A stretch of DNA of 64,000 nucleotides from Alkalihalobacillus sp. TS-13 (GCF_019720915.1 NZ_JAHKSI010000005.1:1-64000); one strand, 5' to 3'. Shown: positions 51,791-60,540, counted from the stretch's first letter. The notes: generated by a model from the sequence alone, not told the origin. Program-made: numbers and translations.

Positions 51791-53177
51791 ACTCCTTTCG
51801 AAACTCGTTACTCAAGCCATGTGTATATAGATAGTGAGCAAACAGGAAAACACCTAGGGCTGAGGGGCGTATCTCTCCTCGTTTTAGAGCAGTCGTATAG
51901 TGCTTGGATGGTTTCGAGTTCACTTCCAGGATCCACGGGTGTCCGTTCTTATCGATACCGAAATCGATGCCAAATTCACCGAATATACCATCCGCAAACA
52001 GATGAAGACTTTCCGCTACTTCAAAGGATAGTTCATAAAGTAGACCTTTGATCGCCTTGGCTTTTGCTGTTTCAAATGATCCGGACAACAGTTCAGTTAA
52101 AGGATAAGATTTGGCACCATACGACATATTCGTCACGATCGGATTCGCATCACTCACTCTTGCGATACTTGAGGTAATGCGCCAATCTCCTTTTTCGTTC
52201 CTGTTACACAGGATTCGAAAATCAACGTTCCCGTTTGAATGGGTCATCAGAGGAATCCCTTGCTGAATGATATAATTCTCCATTGGTACGAATTGATTGA
52301 TGAAATTCAATACACCCTTAGTGGATAAAGAGGGGAGTGGAGGATCAATTTCTTTTGATGATTCCAGTTTGAATTTTCCTTCAGTTTCTTTTGTGATTCG
52401 TATGATACCTCTCCCTTCTGAGCCATGGTCTGGTTTTAAAAACAATGAAACGTGTTTTGTCATTAATTTCATCAATGTTTCCTCATCGATTTTTTTATGT
52501 GTTTCAGGTAGGTAAGCAGCTAAAGCGTCACGTTCTACTAATATGTGAAAAACATCCCACTTAGAGATGAAATGGTCATTAAAATATGGAATTCCAAAAT
52601 CCTGACAATGTTCGAAAAATCGAACGCATGCCTCCGAACGCTCAGATGTACGGCTGGATATTCGATTATAGATGATATCTGGATATGGAAAGATGGTTTG
52701 AGTGAGTTTATCCTCCTTTATCGTATAGCCATGTATCCAGTTGGAGTGGACATCTTGTAATGAAAACAGGTAGAACGTAGCGAGGTGATCATTACATAGA
52801 GAAGCGATTTCTTTTGAAAACGCAGTGATTTTTCCGAAAGGGCAGTTTATTTCTCCAGTCTTATCAGCTAGAACTGCTATAATCGGTCCGATTCGTAATT
52901 CTTTTAAAAGTGGAATGTAGGTCAGTGTATGGTATCGATCAGGAACGGGAAGATGATGATTTTTCTGGATTTCCTTCGGCACGGATAATGTAAAATAGGA
53001 TTCATCCAATTTTGTATTACATGTCACCAATATTCGCTCACTGCCGAAGCGGAGCCACAGTTTTTCGTTTAATTGGATGCCCAAATAAGTGAGAAGATGA
53101 TTGCTGAGCCAAAGTTTATACGGGTTTGAGGAAGTTGTATCGGTGTACGTAAAATAAATCTTGATTTTCCTGGTCAT
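51777..53177 (-). CDS. YheC/YheD-type ATP-grasp protein, third copy
   Basis: A 466-residue paralogue and first gene of the operon. Motifs are IIYNRISSRTSE, AYLPETHKKI, SLFLKPDHGSEGRGIIRI, DFRILCNRNEKGDWRI, GEFGIDFGIDKNGHPWILE and VNSKPSKHY. The N-terminal third (1-110) is a divergent beta-rich region found in all three. Two tandem short repeats lie in its promoter region, shared with divergent yheB. Confidence 0.87.
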   Translation of the reverse strand: MTRKIKIYFTYTDTTSSNPYKLWLSNHLLTYLGIQLNEKLWLRFGSERILVTCNTKLDESYFTLSVPKEIQKNHHLPVPDRYHTLTYIPLLKELRIGPIIAVLADKTGEINCPFGKITAFSKEIASLCNDHLATFYLFSLQDVHSNWIHGYTIKEDKLTQTIFPYPDIIYNRISSRTSERSEACVRFFEHCQDFGIPYFNDHFISKWDVFHILVERDALAAYLPETHKKIDEETLMKLMTKHVSLFLKPDHGSEGRGIIRITKETEGKFKLESSKEIDPPLPSLSTKGVLNFINQFVPMENYIIQQGIPLMTHSNGNVDFRILCNRNEKGDWRITSSIARVSDANPIVTNMSYGAKSYPLTELLSGSFETAKAKAIKGLLYELSFEVAESLHLFADGIFGEFGIDFGIDKNGHPWILEVNSKPSKHYTTALKRGEIRPSALGVFLFAHYLYTHGLSNEFRKEYDHA

Positions 53178-53205
53178 GATACTCCCTCATTTATTTATTA
53201 GTTAT

Positions 53206-53341
53206 CGCAGAGACAATCTGCAACTAAGGTTCAACCTTCACTATTGTTCGGTTTCACCAAGTTTTCTTTATACCTCATGGCATAAGTGCAACTAAGGTTC
53301 AACCTTTCACTATTGTTCGGTTTCACCAAGTTTTCTTTATA
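53206..53341 (+). repeat. Two tandem short hairpin repeats
   Basis: Two near-identical ~60-bp copies, each GCAACTAAGGTTCAACCTT, CACTATTGTTCGGTTTC and ACCAAGTTTTCTTTATA. About 77 bp apart start to start. They fill the divergent promoter region of the YheC/D operon and yheB. Confidence 0.85.
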
Positions 53342-53413
53342 GGCGGGTGTGGATATCGTATACTATGGTAAGAAATGATAAACGGTGACATAAGTACGGA
53401 AGGTTGGTTTTTG

Positions 53414-54553
53414 ATGGAATTCATATGGATAATATTGATGATGGTCGCCATTGGAGCAGCAATTGGGGGCTTTACCAATTCACTCGCGATCAAAATGCTT
53501 TTCCGGCCCTATCAAGCGATCTATATCGGGCGTTTCAAACTCCCGTTCACTCCCGGGCTGATACCGAAACGACGAGAAGAGCTTGCGGTCCAACTAGGTC
53601 AAATGGTCGTTAACCACTTGATTACTAAAGAAGGACTGCAACAAAAGTTAGCACAATCTCATTTTAAAAAAGAACTTGTACATTGGGCTCAAACTGAAGT
53701 CGGCAAGCAGCTGGAAACCGACAAATCGATCAACGAGCTTTCCGCAGAACTGCTGAACCAAACACAGTTTAATGAACGGTTCGACGGTAAACTGAAAACG
53801 TTTCTGCATGACCGAATTGAAGATACGATCGATCGTCTGGAAGAAAAACCGGTCAAATCGCTCCTTACGGAATCGATGAATCGACGGATGGAAACTTACA
53901 TACCAGAAACGACAAGGTTCATCCAAAAAAAGCTGATTGATTTTGTCACAAGTGTTGAAGGGAAACGTCAGCTGAAACAATTGATTGATGAATTTCTAGC
54001 CGGAAGAGGTATGCTGGGGAATATGATCAATATGTTCCTTGGGAATGAAAGCTTGATTGATAAAGTACAAACAGAGTTGATCAAAATTCTCAGGAAAGAA
54101 ACAGTTGCATACATGATGGAGCGTGTGATAGCGAAAGAATGGAATGCTTTCAAGGACCGTCCTGTATCTGATTTCATTGAGCTTTTGAAACTGAGGGATT
54201 CTCAGGATAAGGCTGTGGATTGGGTTATCGGGCAGATTGATATGGAAACGATTTTTTCAAAACCCCTGCATGAATTGATCCACCCATATCGTCCTACGAT
54301 TGAAGATAAAGTCATCCCCGAGCTTGTCGATCGTTCATTAGGATGGGTAGGTGACAATATGGAAAAAATCATGGAGAAGCTGCAGTTGTCAGAATTGGTC
54401 CGTCAGCAGGTTCAAACGTTTTCTGTTCAACGTTTGGAAGAGATGGTGCTATCGATTTCTAGAAGGGAATTGAAGATGATCACCTACCTTGGTGCACTGC
54501 TAGGGGGGATTATCGGCTTTATACAGGGTCTTTTGGTTTACTTTATGACATGA
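53414..54553 (+). CDS. yheB: DUF445 membrane-anchored protein YheB
   Basis: A 379-residue protein of the UPF0754/DUF445 family. It has a membrane helix at each end (about 3-22 and 356-376) and a long helical body. The N-terminal GAAIGGFTNSLAIKMLFRPY, then PFTPGLIPKRREELA, are diagnostic; the C-terminal GALLGGIIGFIQGLLVYF returns to the membrane. Function is unknown. ATG at 53414 fits the family length (377 in B. subtilis). The gene precedes yheA, as in B. subtilis. Confidence 0.92.
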   Translation: MEFIWIILMMVAIGAAIGGFTNSLAIKMLFRPYQAIYIGRFKLPFTPGLIPKRREELAVQLGQMVVNHLITKEGLQQKLAQSHFKKELVHWAQTEVGKQLETDKSINELSAELLNQTQFNERFDGKLKTFLHDRIEDTIDRLEEKPVKSLLTESMNRRMETYIPETTRFIQKKLIDFVTSVEGKRQLKQLIDEFLAGRGMLGNMINMFLGNESLIDKVQTELIKILRKETVAYMMERVIAKEWNAFKDRPVSDFIELLKLRDSQDKAVDWVIGQIDMETIFSKPLHELIHPYRPTIEDKVIPELVDRSLGWVGDNMEKIMEKLQLSELVRQQVQTFSVQRLEEMVLSISRRELKMITYLGALLGGIIGFIQGLLVYFMT

Positions 54554-54617
54554 AGCCTGTTATAGTTGTAACGGTGCTTAATAGTAACGGCATTTATTAA
54601 TTATTAGGAGGCTAACT

Positions 54618-54980
54618 ATGAGTAAAAATGTCCATGATGCGGCATACAATTTAGAAAATGCATTACGTGAAAGTGATGACTTCAAGGAGCTTCAAAGCTT
54701 ATATGATCAAGTGAATGCAGACGAAAGCGTCAAGAACATGTTCGAAAACTTTCGTAACTTGCAAGTAGAGCTTCAACAAAAGCAAATGCAAGGACAGCAG
54801 ATCACTGAAGAAGAGGCACAGAAAGCTCAACAAACTTTCGAGCTTGTACAGCAAAACGAAGTGATTTCTAAATTGATGAGCGCAGAGCAACGCGTAAGCA
54901 TGCTTATCCAGGACATCAATAAAATCGTTACAAAGCCTTTGGAAGAATTGTACGGAACTCCAGAGCAACCTGAACAATAA
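54618..54980 (+). CDS. yheA: YlbF/YmcA-family protein YheA
   Basis: A 120-residue all-helical protein of the YlbF/YmcA/YheA family. The related YlbF and YmcA work with YaaT on RNase Y and development, but YheA itself has no settled role. Typical segments are NLENALRESDDFKEL, FRNLQVELQQKQMQG and the C-terminal EELYGTPE. AGGAGG precedes the ATG. Lies 64 nt after yheB. Confidence 0.92.
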   Translation: MSKNVHDAAYNLENALRESDDFKELQSLYDQVNADESVKNMFENFRNLQVELQQKQMQGQQITEEEAQKAQQTFELVQQNEVISKLMSAEQRVSMLIQDINKIVTKPLEELYGTPEQPEQ

Positions 54981-55067
54981 AGGAAACTAGGTGAAGTCGA
55001 GCTTATGGCGAAGGCTGAGCCTTAGTTGAACTTATACTAAAGAAAGTTATTACTTTCTTTAAGTGTA
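54979..55067 (-). repeat. Short hairpin repeat, full version, inverted
   Basis: On the minus strand: ACTTAAAGAAAGTAATAAC, TTTCTTTAGTATAAGTTC, AACTAAGGCTCAGCCTTCG and CACCTAGTTTCCTTTATTG. It overlaps the stop of yheA. Confidence 0.8.
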
Positions 55068-55080
55068 ATGAATAATATGA

Positions 55081-55111
55081 AGCGGCTGACGAAGGTGTCA
55101 GCCGTTTTTTT
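55081..55111 (+). terminator. Terminator after yheA
   Basis: CGGCTGAC/GTCAGCCG with TTTTTTT. Confidence 0.9.
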
Positions 55112-55195
55112 GATAGAACAGTTTTTAGTAATTCCCCTCTTTAAATTTGTAAAACCCACTGTTAATTTCGTAATTTGGTACGATATTACTAGACC

Positions 55196-56011
55196 TTAAC
55201 CCTGATCCGTTCCCTGCTCTTCAAACCATTTCACCGCAAAATCAACGGATTCTCTCTGTTTAAATAATTTGCAGGCTGCAGAACCGACCTTGCCCTTCAG
55301 AATGTTTTCATTTTCCTTCTCGAAGGCTTTACCGATTTCGGCAAATGGATCATCATCGTAATCGATCTCCAGATAATTCTTCCATAGACGTTTTCCATTT
55401 TCGATGATCGGCGCACCTCTTGACACGGTCTTTCTAACACCGGATCGATGCTCAGCAAGGTGAAAAGATGTATGTGTATCGAAGTCAGTTCCTAAAAACA
55501 ACACATATGCATCAAGCTCATAAGCTTTTGCAATGGGCGACTGCTCTCCTAATCCATTATCAAGCGTATGGTTGTTGGTGATTTCTTCAGCCCGTTTTCC
55601 CCATGCTGCAGCAGACATATTCGGATGGTAGCTGCGATAGACATCTGGATACGTCCTGAATTGTTCAGGAATGGATCCTACACCTCTTGTTTTCGTCATT
55701 CTTGGATCGAATGCAGGCATTGTCTCCCTGATGGTTTCCCACCAATCCTTTGGGACAGGTGGGTTGACCCAATGTACTGGATCCGAGAGATCTGCCGAAT
55801 GGGCTTGCATAATCAAGGTCCCTTCCGGAGTAACCGTGTCCATCAAAGCTTGAATGACGGCTTGTGATCCACCGCAAACCCACCCTAAAGATTTTAATGA
55901 AGTATGAACCATCAAAGTCATACCTTCGTTTACACCTAGTGTATGGAGATCCTCCTTCAGACTCTGTCTAGTCCTTGGTTGTTCAGTAATTTGTATCTGT
56001 TTCTGTTCCAT
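55196..56011 (-). CDS. AAC(3)-family aminoglycoside N-acetyltransferase (YokD-like)
   Basis: A 271-residue enzyme of the AAC(3)/YokD family that uses acetyl-CoA. Motifs are VHTSLKSLGWVCGGSQAVI, MQAHSADLSDP, RTKGVGSIPE-like RGVGSIPEQFR, HPNMSAAAWGK and GTDFDTHTSFHLAEHR, with the catalytic His in the last. Chromosomal bacillary members may not give clinical resistance and their natural substrate is unknown. AGGGGG precedes the ATG. It stands alone. Confidence 0.88.
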   Translation of the reverse strand: MEQKQIQITEQPRTRQSLKEDLHTLGVNEGMTLMVHTSLKSLGWVCGGSQAVIQALMDTVTPEGTLIMQAHSADLSDPVHWVNPPVPKDWWETIRETMPAFDPRMTKTRGVGSIPEQFRTYPDVYRSYHPNMSAAAWGKRAEEITNNHTLDNGLGEQSPIAKAYELDAYVLFLGTDFDTHTSFHLAEHRSGVRKTVSRGAPIIENGKRLWKNYLEIDYDDDPFAEIGKAFEKENENILKGKVGSAACKLFKQRESVDFAVKWFEEQGTDQG

Positions 56012-56135
56012 GACGTGTTCCCCCTAAATTTTTCGCCATCCCACTATTTCGGTACGGAACCTTCAAATCCTGTCTTTATCATCGGTTCTATTCATTTTCA
56101 TTTTGTCATAGAGATGAGAAGAGGAGAAGTATAGA

Positions 56136-57011
56136 TTGGAGGGGATTATCCTGGTTTATCGACTGCTTGCTTTAGACATCGACGGTACCCTGCTCAGGAG
56201 TAATTTCAGAATTGATCGTTCGACGAAAGAAGCGATTGATTATGTGAAGAACAAGGGGGTGTATGTCACCCTGGCAACAGGACGGAACTTTCCGTCCGCT
56301 CAAAAGATCGCCAAGGCATTGAAGATTGATAGCATCCTCATTACCCATAATGGTGCTTTGATTGCTTCGTCAATTGATGAACCGCTCCATGAAGAACGGA
56401 TTTCAGCCTATGATGTACGGAAAATCGTACGGATTTTAGAAAAGTATGATGCACATATCCGACTGCTTCATGAACGTTATTCTTTAGGGAACCAAGTACA
56501 ACAGAAATCCCATATCGTTGCTAAAATGACGATGGGGATCGGGGACCCGTTATTCTATCCGGTAACCTTCACTGAGAAATTGAGTGATCATTTAGAGGAA
56601 AAACCGATGTCAGTGCCAAAGATTGATGTTCAATTTTTCAATGATGAAGAAAGGGAAGCGGCGTATCAAGAATTGATAGAAGAAATTGAGGGCGTCCAGA
56701 TCACTGCTTCTACAAGATGTGATTTTGAAGTAATTCCTAAGTCGATCAATAAGGCTGTAGGTTTACAGATCCTTGGTAAGCATCTTGGGGTTTCGATGGA
56801 TGAAATGGTCGCGGTCGGTGACTTTACGAATGATATAGAAATGATCCAGATGGCTGGACTTGGCGTTGCGATGGGTCAATCATCCGAGGACGTGAAAAAT
56901 GCAGCAGATTGGGTGACACGTACGAATGAACAGCACGGTGTTGGCTATTTGGTCCGAGAAGTCTTCCGTAAACAAATGAAGATGCAAATCGAACAACCGA
57001 TTGAAAATTGA
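56136..57011 (+). CDS. Cof-type HAD-IIB phosphatase
   Basis: A 291-residue phosphatase: motif I LALDIDGTLLRSN, motif II THNGALI, Lys in PKSINKAVGLQIL and motif IV VGDFTNDIEMIQMAG. The C2 cap (about 90-200) marks subclass IIB. The substrate is unknown. Start is read as TTG 56136 after GAGGAG; a CTG 15 nt later has GGAGGGG at 6 nt and would suit the family N-terminus, so initiation is uncertain. Confidence 0.85.
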   Translation: MEGIILVYRLLALDIDGTLLRSNFRIDRSTKEAIDYVKNKGVYVTLATGRNFPSAQKIAKALKIDSILITHNGALIASSIDEPLHEERISAYDVRKIVRILEKYDAHIRLLHERYSLGNQVQQKSHIVAKMTMGIGDPLFYPVTFTEKLSDHLEEKPMSVPKIDVQFFNDEEREAAYQELIEEIEGVQITASTRCDFEVIPKSINKAVGLQILGKHLGVSMDEMVAVGDFTNDIEMIQMAGLGVAMGQSSEDVKNAADWVTRTNEQHGVGYLVREVFRKQMKMQIEQPIEN

Positions 57012-57022
57012 TAAAGTGATGA

Positions 57023-57052
57023 AGAGGCTGAGAAGAGATTCAGCCTCTTTTT
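57023..57052 (+). terminator. Terminator after the HAD gene
   Basis: GAGGCTGA/TCAGCCTC followed by TTTTT. Confidence 0.88.
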
Positions 57053-57363
57053 AGACTCTACACATACAGAAACAACCATTGGACAAGCATGTTAATAAAA
57101 TGTTACAAATATTACAAAAAAGATATTCTTGTAAGTGCGGATCTTATATTCGGCTTCATTTATCTGATATTTCGACATTGTAACAAATGTCTATCATCCT
57201 TCAATGGCAATGATTTTCACCTCATCTAATAATTTGTATATATTAATTTGCATATTTTGACGATATATATCGACATTAAAATTGTTAAGAAATCATAAAT
57301 TGAAAGGATTTTCATCACTATCCAAGAAATAGTGAGGTGCATCTTAAATTTTGAAGGAGGATT
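57053..57363 (+). promoter_or_regulatory. AT-rich regulatory region upstream of the aldehyde dehydrogenase
   Basis: About 310 bp with no gene. Contains the inverted repeat GACATT-GTAACA-AATGTC at 57174-57191 and the palindrome CGATATATATCG at 57260-57271, followed by a second CGACATT. TGTTACAAATATTACAA occurs near 57102. These look like operator sites. No sigma-54 -24/-12 pattern was found. Confidence 0.4.
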
Positions 57364-58854
57364 ATGATGGAAAAAGTATTAGACGCTCAATTGAAGCCGA
57401 AAGTCGCTGAATTTCTGAATGGAACGAAAAAATTGTTTATCAATGGGGAATGGGTTCCGTCTGCATCTGGTAAAACATTTAAAACATTAAATCCTTCCAA
57501 CGGAGAAGTGCTCGCTGTCGTAAGTGAAGCGGAAAAAGAAGATGTCGATCGAGCTGTACGAGCTGCACGGAAAGCTTTTGACGAAGGTCCATGGTCAAAG
57601 ATGAGTCCTGCATCAAGAAGCCGACTAATTTATAAGCTAGCAGATTTGATGGAAGAAAATAAAGAAGAATTAGCACAACTGGACACACTTGATAACGGTA
57701 AACCAATCCGTGAAACAACAAATGCGGATGTACCGCTCGCTATTGAGCATTTCCGTTATTATGCTGGATGGGCTACTAAAATTGTTGGACAGACGATCCC
57801 GGTTTCCGGTAAGTTTTTCAACTATACACGCCACGAGCCGTTAGGGGTAGTTGGACAGATCATCCCTTGGAACTTCCCATTATTGATGGCAGCATGGAAG
57901 ATGGGGGCAGCATTGGCAAGTGGATGTACGATCGTCTTGAAGCCTGCTGAGCAAACACCGCTTTCAGCACTATACTTAGCTGAACTCATGCAAGAAGCTG
58001 GATTCCCAGAAGGTGTCGTGAACATCGTCACTGGTTACGGTGAAACGACAGGGGGGCCAATCCTTGAGCATGAGATGGTCGACAAAATCGCCTTTACAGG
58101 ATCTACTGAAGTCGGAAAGCATATCATGCGTACAGCAGCAAATGATCTTAAGCGGGTAACACTTGAACTTGGCGGTAAATCACCGAACATCATCCTTCCA
58201 GATGCGGACATGTCGAAGGCGGTTCCAGGTGCTTTGTCCGGTATTATGTTCAATCAAGGCCAAGTGTGCTGTGCAGGGTCTCGTCTCTTCATTCAGAAGA
58301 AGTCATTTGATAATGTCGTAGCAGACCTTGTCTCTCATTCTGAAAAAATCAAACAAGGTATGGGTCTTGATCCTGATACAGAAATGGGACCTCTTGTTTC
58401 CGAAGAACAACATAATCGAGTATTAGGTTATATAGATAGAGGTAAGTCAGAAGGTGCAGAACTGTTGACTGGTGGTACGAAGCCTTATGATCAAGGTTAC
58501 TTCGTTTCCCCGACAATCTTTGCTGACGTAAATGACACTATGACGATTGCGAAGGAAGAAATCTTCGGTCCAGTCGTTGCTGCTATGCCATTCGAGGATT
58601 TGGATGAGGTTGTCGATCGTGCCAATGACTCTAATTATGGTCTGGCTGCAGGATTATGGACTGAAAATGTCAAGAATGCACACTATGTGGCAAACCGCTT
58701 AAAAGCAGGAACTGTGTGGGTGAACTGCTATAACGCGTTTGATGCAGCATCACCATTCGGAGGATACAAGCAATCTGGTATCGGTCGTGAAATGGGCTCC
58801 TATGCACTTGATAACTACACTGAAGTCAAGAGTGTATGGATTAACATGAGCTAA
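57364..58854 (+). CDS. NAD-dependent aldehyde dehydrogenase (DhaS/AldA type)
   Basis: A 496-residue aldehyde dehydrogenase. Catalytic Glu268 is in LELGGKSPN and catalytic Cys302 in FNQGQVCCAGSR; IIPWNFPLLMAAWK and FTGSTEVGK form the NAD site and EEIFGPVV the C-terminal signature. It resembles B. subtilis DhaS and mammalian ALDH1/2-like enzymes with broad substrates. AAGGAGG precedes two successive ATGs. It is monocistronic with a terminator and likely regulated through the palindromes upstream. Confidence 0.92.
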   Translation: MMEKVLDAQLKPKVAEFLNGTKKLFINGEWVPSASGKTFKTLNPSNGEVLAVVSEAEKEDVDRAVRAARKAFDEGPWSKMSPASRSRLIYKLADLMEENKEELAQLDTLDNGKPIRETTNADVPLAIEHFRYYAGWATKIVGQTIPVSGKFFNYTRHEPLGVVGQIIPWNFPLLMAAWKMGAALASGCTIVLKPAEQTPLSALYLAELMQEAGFPEGVVNIVTGYGETTGGPILEHEMVDKIAFTGSTEVGKHIMRTAANDLKRVTLELGGKSPNIILPDADMSKAVPGALSGIMFNQGQVCCAGSRLFIQKKSFDNVVADLVSHSEKIKQGMGLDPDTEMGPLVSEEQHNRVLGYIDRGKSEGAELLTGGTKPYDQGYFVSPTIFADVNDTMTIAKEEIFGPVVAAMPFEDLDEVVDRANDSNYGLAAGLWTENVKNAHYVANRLKAGTVWVNCYNAFDAASPFGGYKQSGIGREMGSYALDNYTEVKSVWINMS

Positions 58855-58867
58855 GCAACTTCAAAAA

Positions 58868-58900
58868 GGAACGGGCTGGTCTATTGACCAGTCCGTTTTT
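58868..58900 (+). terminator. Terminator after the aldehyde dehydrogenase gene
   Basis: ACGGGCTGGTC/GACCAGTCCGT with TTTTTT. Confidence 0.91.
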
Positions 58901-58954
58901 TAAAATTAGTGAAAGTATGTACTAGGAGGCCGGTTTGTAGGTCTAAAGTAGTGG

Positions 58955-59130
58955 TTTGCTCAAGCTGAACTGATTTTTGCTCGAGAGAGGAGTGAAATTG
59001 CTCAAGCTGAGCTGATTTTTGCTCGAGAGAGGGGTGGAATTGCTAAAGCTGAGCAGATTTTTGCTCAAGTGAGAGGTGAAATTGCTCAAGTTAAGCTCAA
59101 ATTTTCTCAAGGCAGCTCAAATTTGCTCTG
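58955..59130 (+). repeat. Locus-specific repeat block E (TTGCTCAAG words)
   Basis: About seven copies of a ~13-nt word (GAAATTGCTCAAG or ATTTTTGCTCGAG) separated by 6-9 variable bases such as tgagaggt, ttaagc and gcagc. Two adjacent units form a higher-order ~54-bp repeat at the start. Period is about 21-22 bp at the end. Confidence 0.78.
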
Positions 59131-59154
59131 TGGAATTCATTCACATCTCGAGGG

Positions 59155-59255
59155 AGAAAGCAGGTCACTGGAAAACTGACAAGGGGGTTATCGTTCTGCA
59201 GAAATGATTCAAGTGACTAGACGCTTAGGCTAGCGTCACTTTCCTACGTTCCTCG
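59155..59255 (-). repeat. Decayed fragment of the long modular element
   Basis: AGGTCACTGGAAAACTGAC, then AAGTGACTAGACGCT and TAGCGTCACTT recall the AGGTCACTGG..AGTGACT..GCTAGACATCACTT part of minus-oriented copies. Ends are missing. The rest of 59131-59448 has no recognised feature. Confidence 0.6.
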
Positions 59256-59448
59256 CTGTATGATACTCCCTTACACGCATTTCCCAAAGCATCGGAAATT
59301 TCGTTCTGCGCAATTTCCTGACTACCAATATTAACAGAATCTAATCAATAACTATCGAAAAGGCTGGTTTTCTTAAATGGAAAATTCATGTTTTATATAA
59401 AGGATTTAGGGAAAAATGAAAACATCAAAATAATAGTGGGGTGTTCAA

Positions 59449-59793
59449 ATGTTGCGATTCTTATCAATTCTTGCCTTTTCATTATTGCTTGTAGTCGGAC
59501 TAGCTGCGTGTGGTGGTGGAGGAGATGAGAACGGAGCGAATGAAGGTGATGGCGGAGGCGATTCTGTTGATGTTGCAGCTGCTGAGAAATCTTTTAACCA
59601 AAATTGCGCTTCTTGTCATGGACAAAACCTTGAAGGTAGAGGAAACGCTCCATCTCTTGAAACAGTTGGAAAAGACATGGGTCAGGATGAAATTCTTCAG
59701 AAAATCCAAAACGGCGGCGGTGGCATGCCTGCAGGATTGATTGAAGGGGAAGAAGCTGAAAATGTTGCAGCTTGGCTTGCGACAATGGAATAA
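59449..59793 (+). CDS. cccB: Lipoprotein cytochrome c-551
   Basis: Small membrane-anchored c-type cytochrome that passes electrons on the outer face of the membrane. The 114-residue precursor has a lipoprotein signal (residues 1-20, LAAC with Cys21), a Gly/Asp/Asn-rich linker (22-40), heme site CASCH (53-57) and axial Met93 in GGGGMPAG. This layout matches B. subtilis CccB. GTGGGGTG precedes the ATG. Confidence 0.92.
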   Translation: MLRFLSILAFSLLLVVGLAACGGGGDENGANEGDGGGDSVDVAAAEKSFNQNCASCHGQNLEGRGNAPSLETVGKDMGQDEILQKIQNGGGGMPAGLIEGEEAENVAAWLATME

Positions 59794-59806
59794 CCACATA
59801 CTTATA

Positions 59807-59859
59807 TTCACAATGACCTTGTAGGAACGAAACACACCTGCATAGGTCATTGTTTTTTA
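59807..59859 (+). terminator. Terminator after cccB
   Basis: ACAATGACC/GGTCATTGT with long loop and TTTTTT. Confidence 0.78.
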
Positions 59860-59901
59860 GTAAAGGTTGTTGCTTAGGCACGATCCTATCTTACGAGCAA
59901 T

Positions 59902-59930
59902 GGAAATATACTTGCTTTCCGCGCGCGAAT
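59902..59930 (-). repeat. End fragment of the modular element
   Basis: GGAAATATACTTGCTTTCCG matches the end of the GAAATATAC-type copies, then the match stops just before the NUDIX stop codon. Confidence 0.6.
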
Positions 59931-59939
59931 CAGCTCGTA

Positions 59940-60440
59940 CTATATGTATCCGTTCAATTGACAAAGAAAAAGCGCATATCCTAGTTCACCGTCTTGAATT
60001 TTTCCGTCCTGTATTGATTTTAAAACATCATTGAGCGGCATCTGAATGACCTCGATTTCCTCATCATCATTGAGCTTTTGATTGCCGGAGCTCTTGATTG
60101 AATTTGTGAAAAACAGATGTGATAATCGATTGGTAAAGTAAGGTTGAGGATGATAGGGCCCCAAATATGTAAGTCGATCAACGGTTATCCCTGTTTCTTC
60201 ATCCAATTCTCTTTTTGCTCCATTTTCAGGTTGCTCTCCATGTTCTAGCCCACCCCCGGGTAACTCGATTGTCTGTTGATCCATTTGGTGTCTGTATTGC
60301 CTTACAAGGGTAAGGTTTCCTTCGTGTAAGACAACAACTGCAACAGAAGCAACTTCTGATTCTTCAATAAAAAGAGATCCTGACTTTGTCTCAAATACAG
60401 TAGAGCCTCGATGTTCAAGCAATGCTTTACGAAAATTCAT
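59940..60440 (-). CDS. NUDIX hydrolase (ADP-ribose pyrophosphatase-like)
   Basis: A 166-residue NUDIX enzyme. The NUDIX box runs from Gly62 to about 85, with RELDEETGI holding the metal-binding glutamates. The N-terminal AVVVLHEGNLTLVRQYRHQ and the LPGGGLEHGE segment resemble ADP-sugar pyrophosphatases. The substrate is not certain. GGGAGGCAG precedes the ATG. B. subtilis NudF is longer. Confidence 0.85.
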   Translation of the reverse strand: MNFRKALLEHRGSTVFETKSGSLFIEESEVASVAVVVLHEGNLTLVRQYRHQMDQQTIELPGGGLEHGEQPENGAKRELDEETGITVDRLTYLGPYHPQPYFTNRLSHLFFTNSIKSSGNQKLNDDEEIEVIQMPLNDVLKSIQDGKIQDGELGYALFLCQLNGYI

Positions 60441-60458
60441 ATCCTGCCTCCCTCTGAT

Positions 60459-60540
60459 ACGGCCGAAAATGTAGTTTATACGGCCAAAAAACAGCTTCTT
60501 ACGGCTAAAATGAGCGATTTATCGGCCAAACGATTCTATT
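60459..60540 (+). repeat. Locus-specific repeat block F (TATACGGCCGAAAA words)
   Basis: Four copies of a ~14-nt word (TATACGGCCGAAAA to TATCGGCCAAAC) with variable spacers tgtagtt, acagcttc and tgagcgat. The period is about 22-23 bp. It begins about 20 bp before the divergent end of the NUDIX gene start. Confidence 0.78.

Noticed and set aside
55568-55867. 99-codon plus-strand ORF opposite the AAC(3) gene
   Set aside because: Antisense shadow of a well-supported gene.
57053-57363. Sigma-54 promoter before the aldehyde dehydrogenase
   Set aside because: TGGCA occurs but without the matching GC element at the correct distance.
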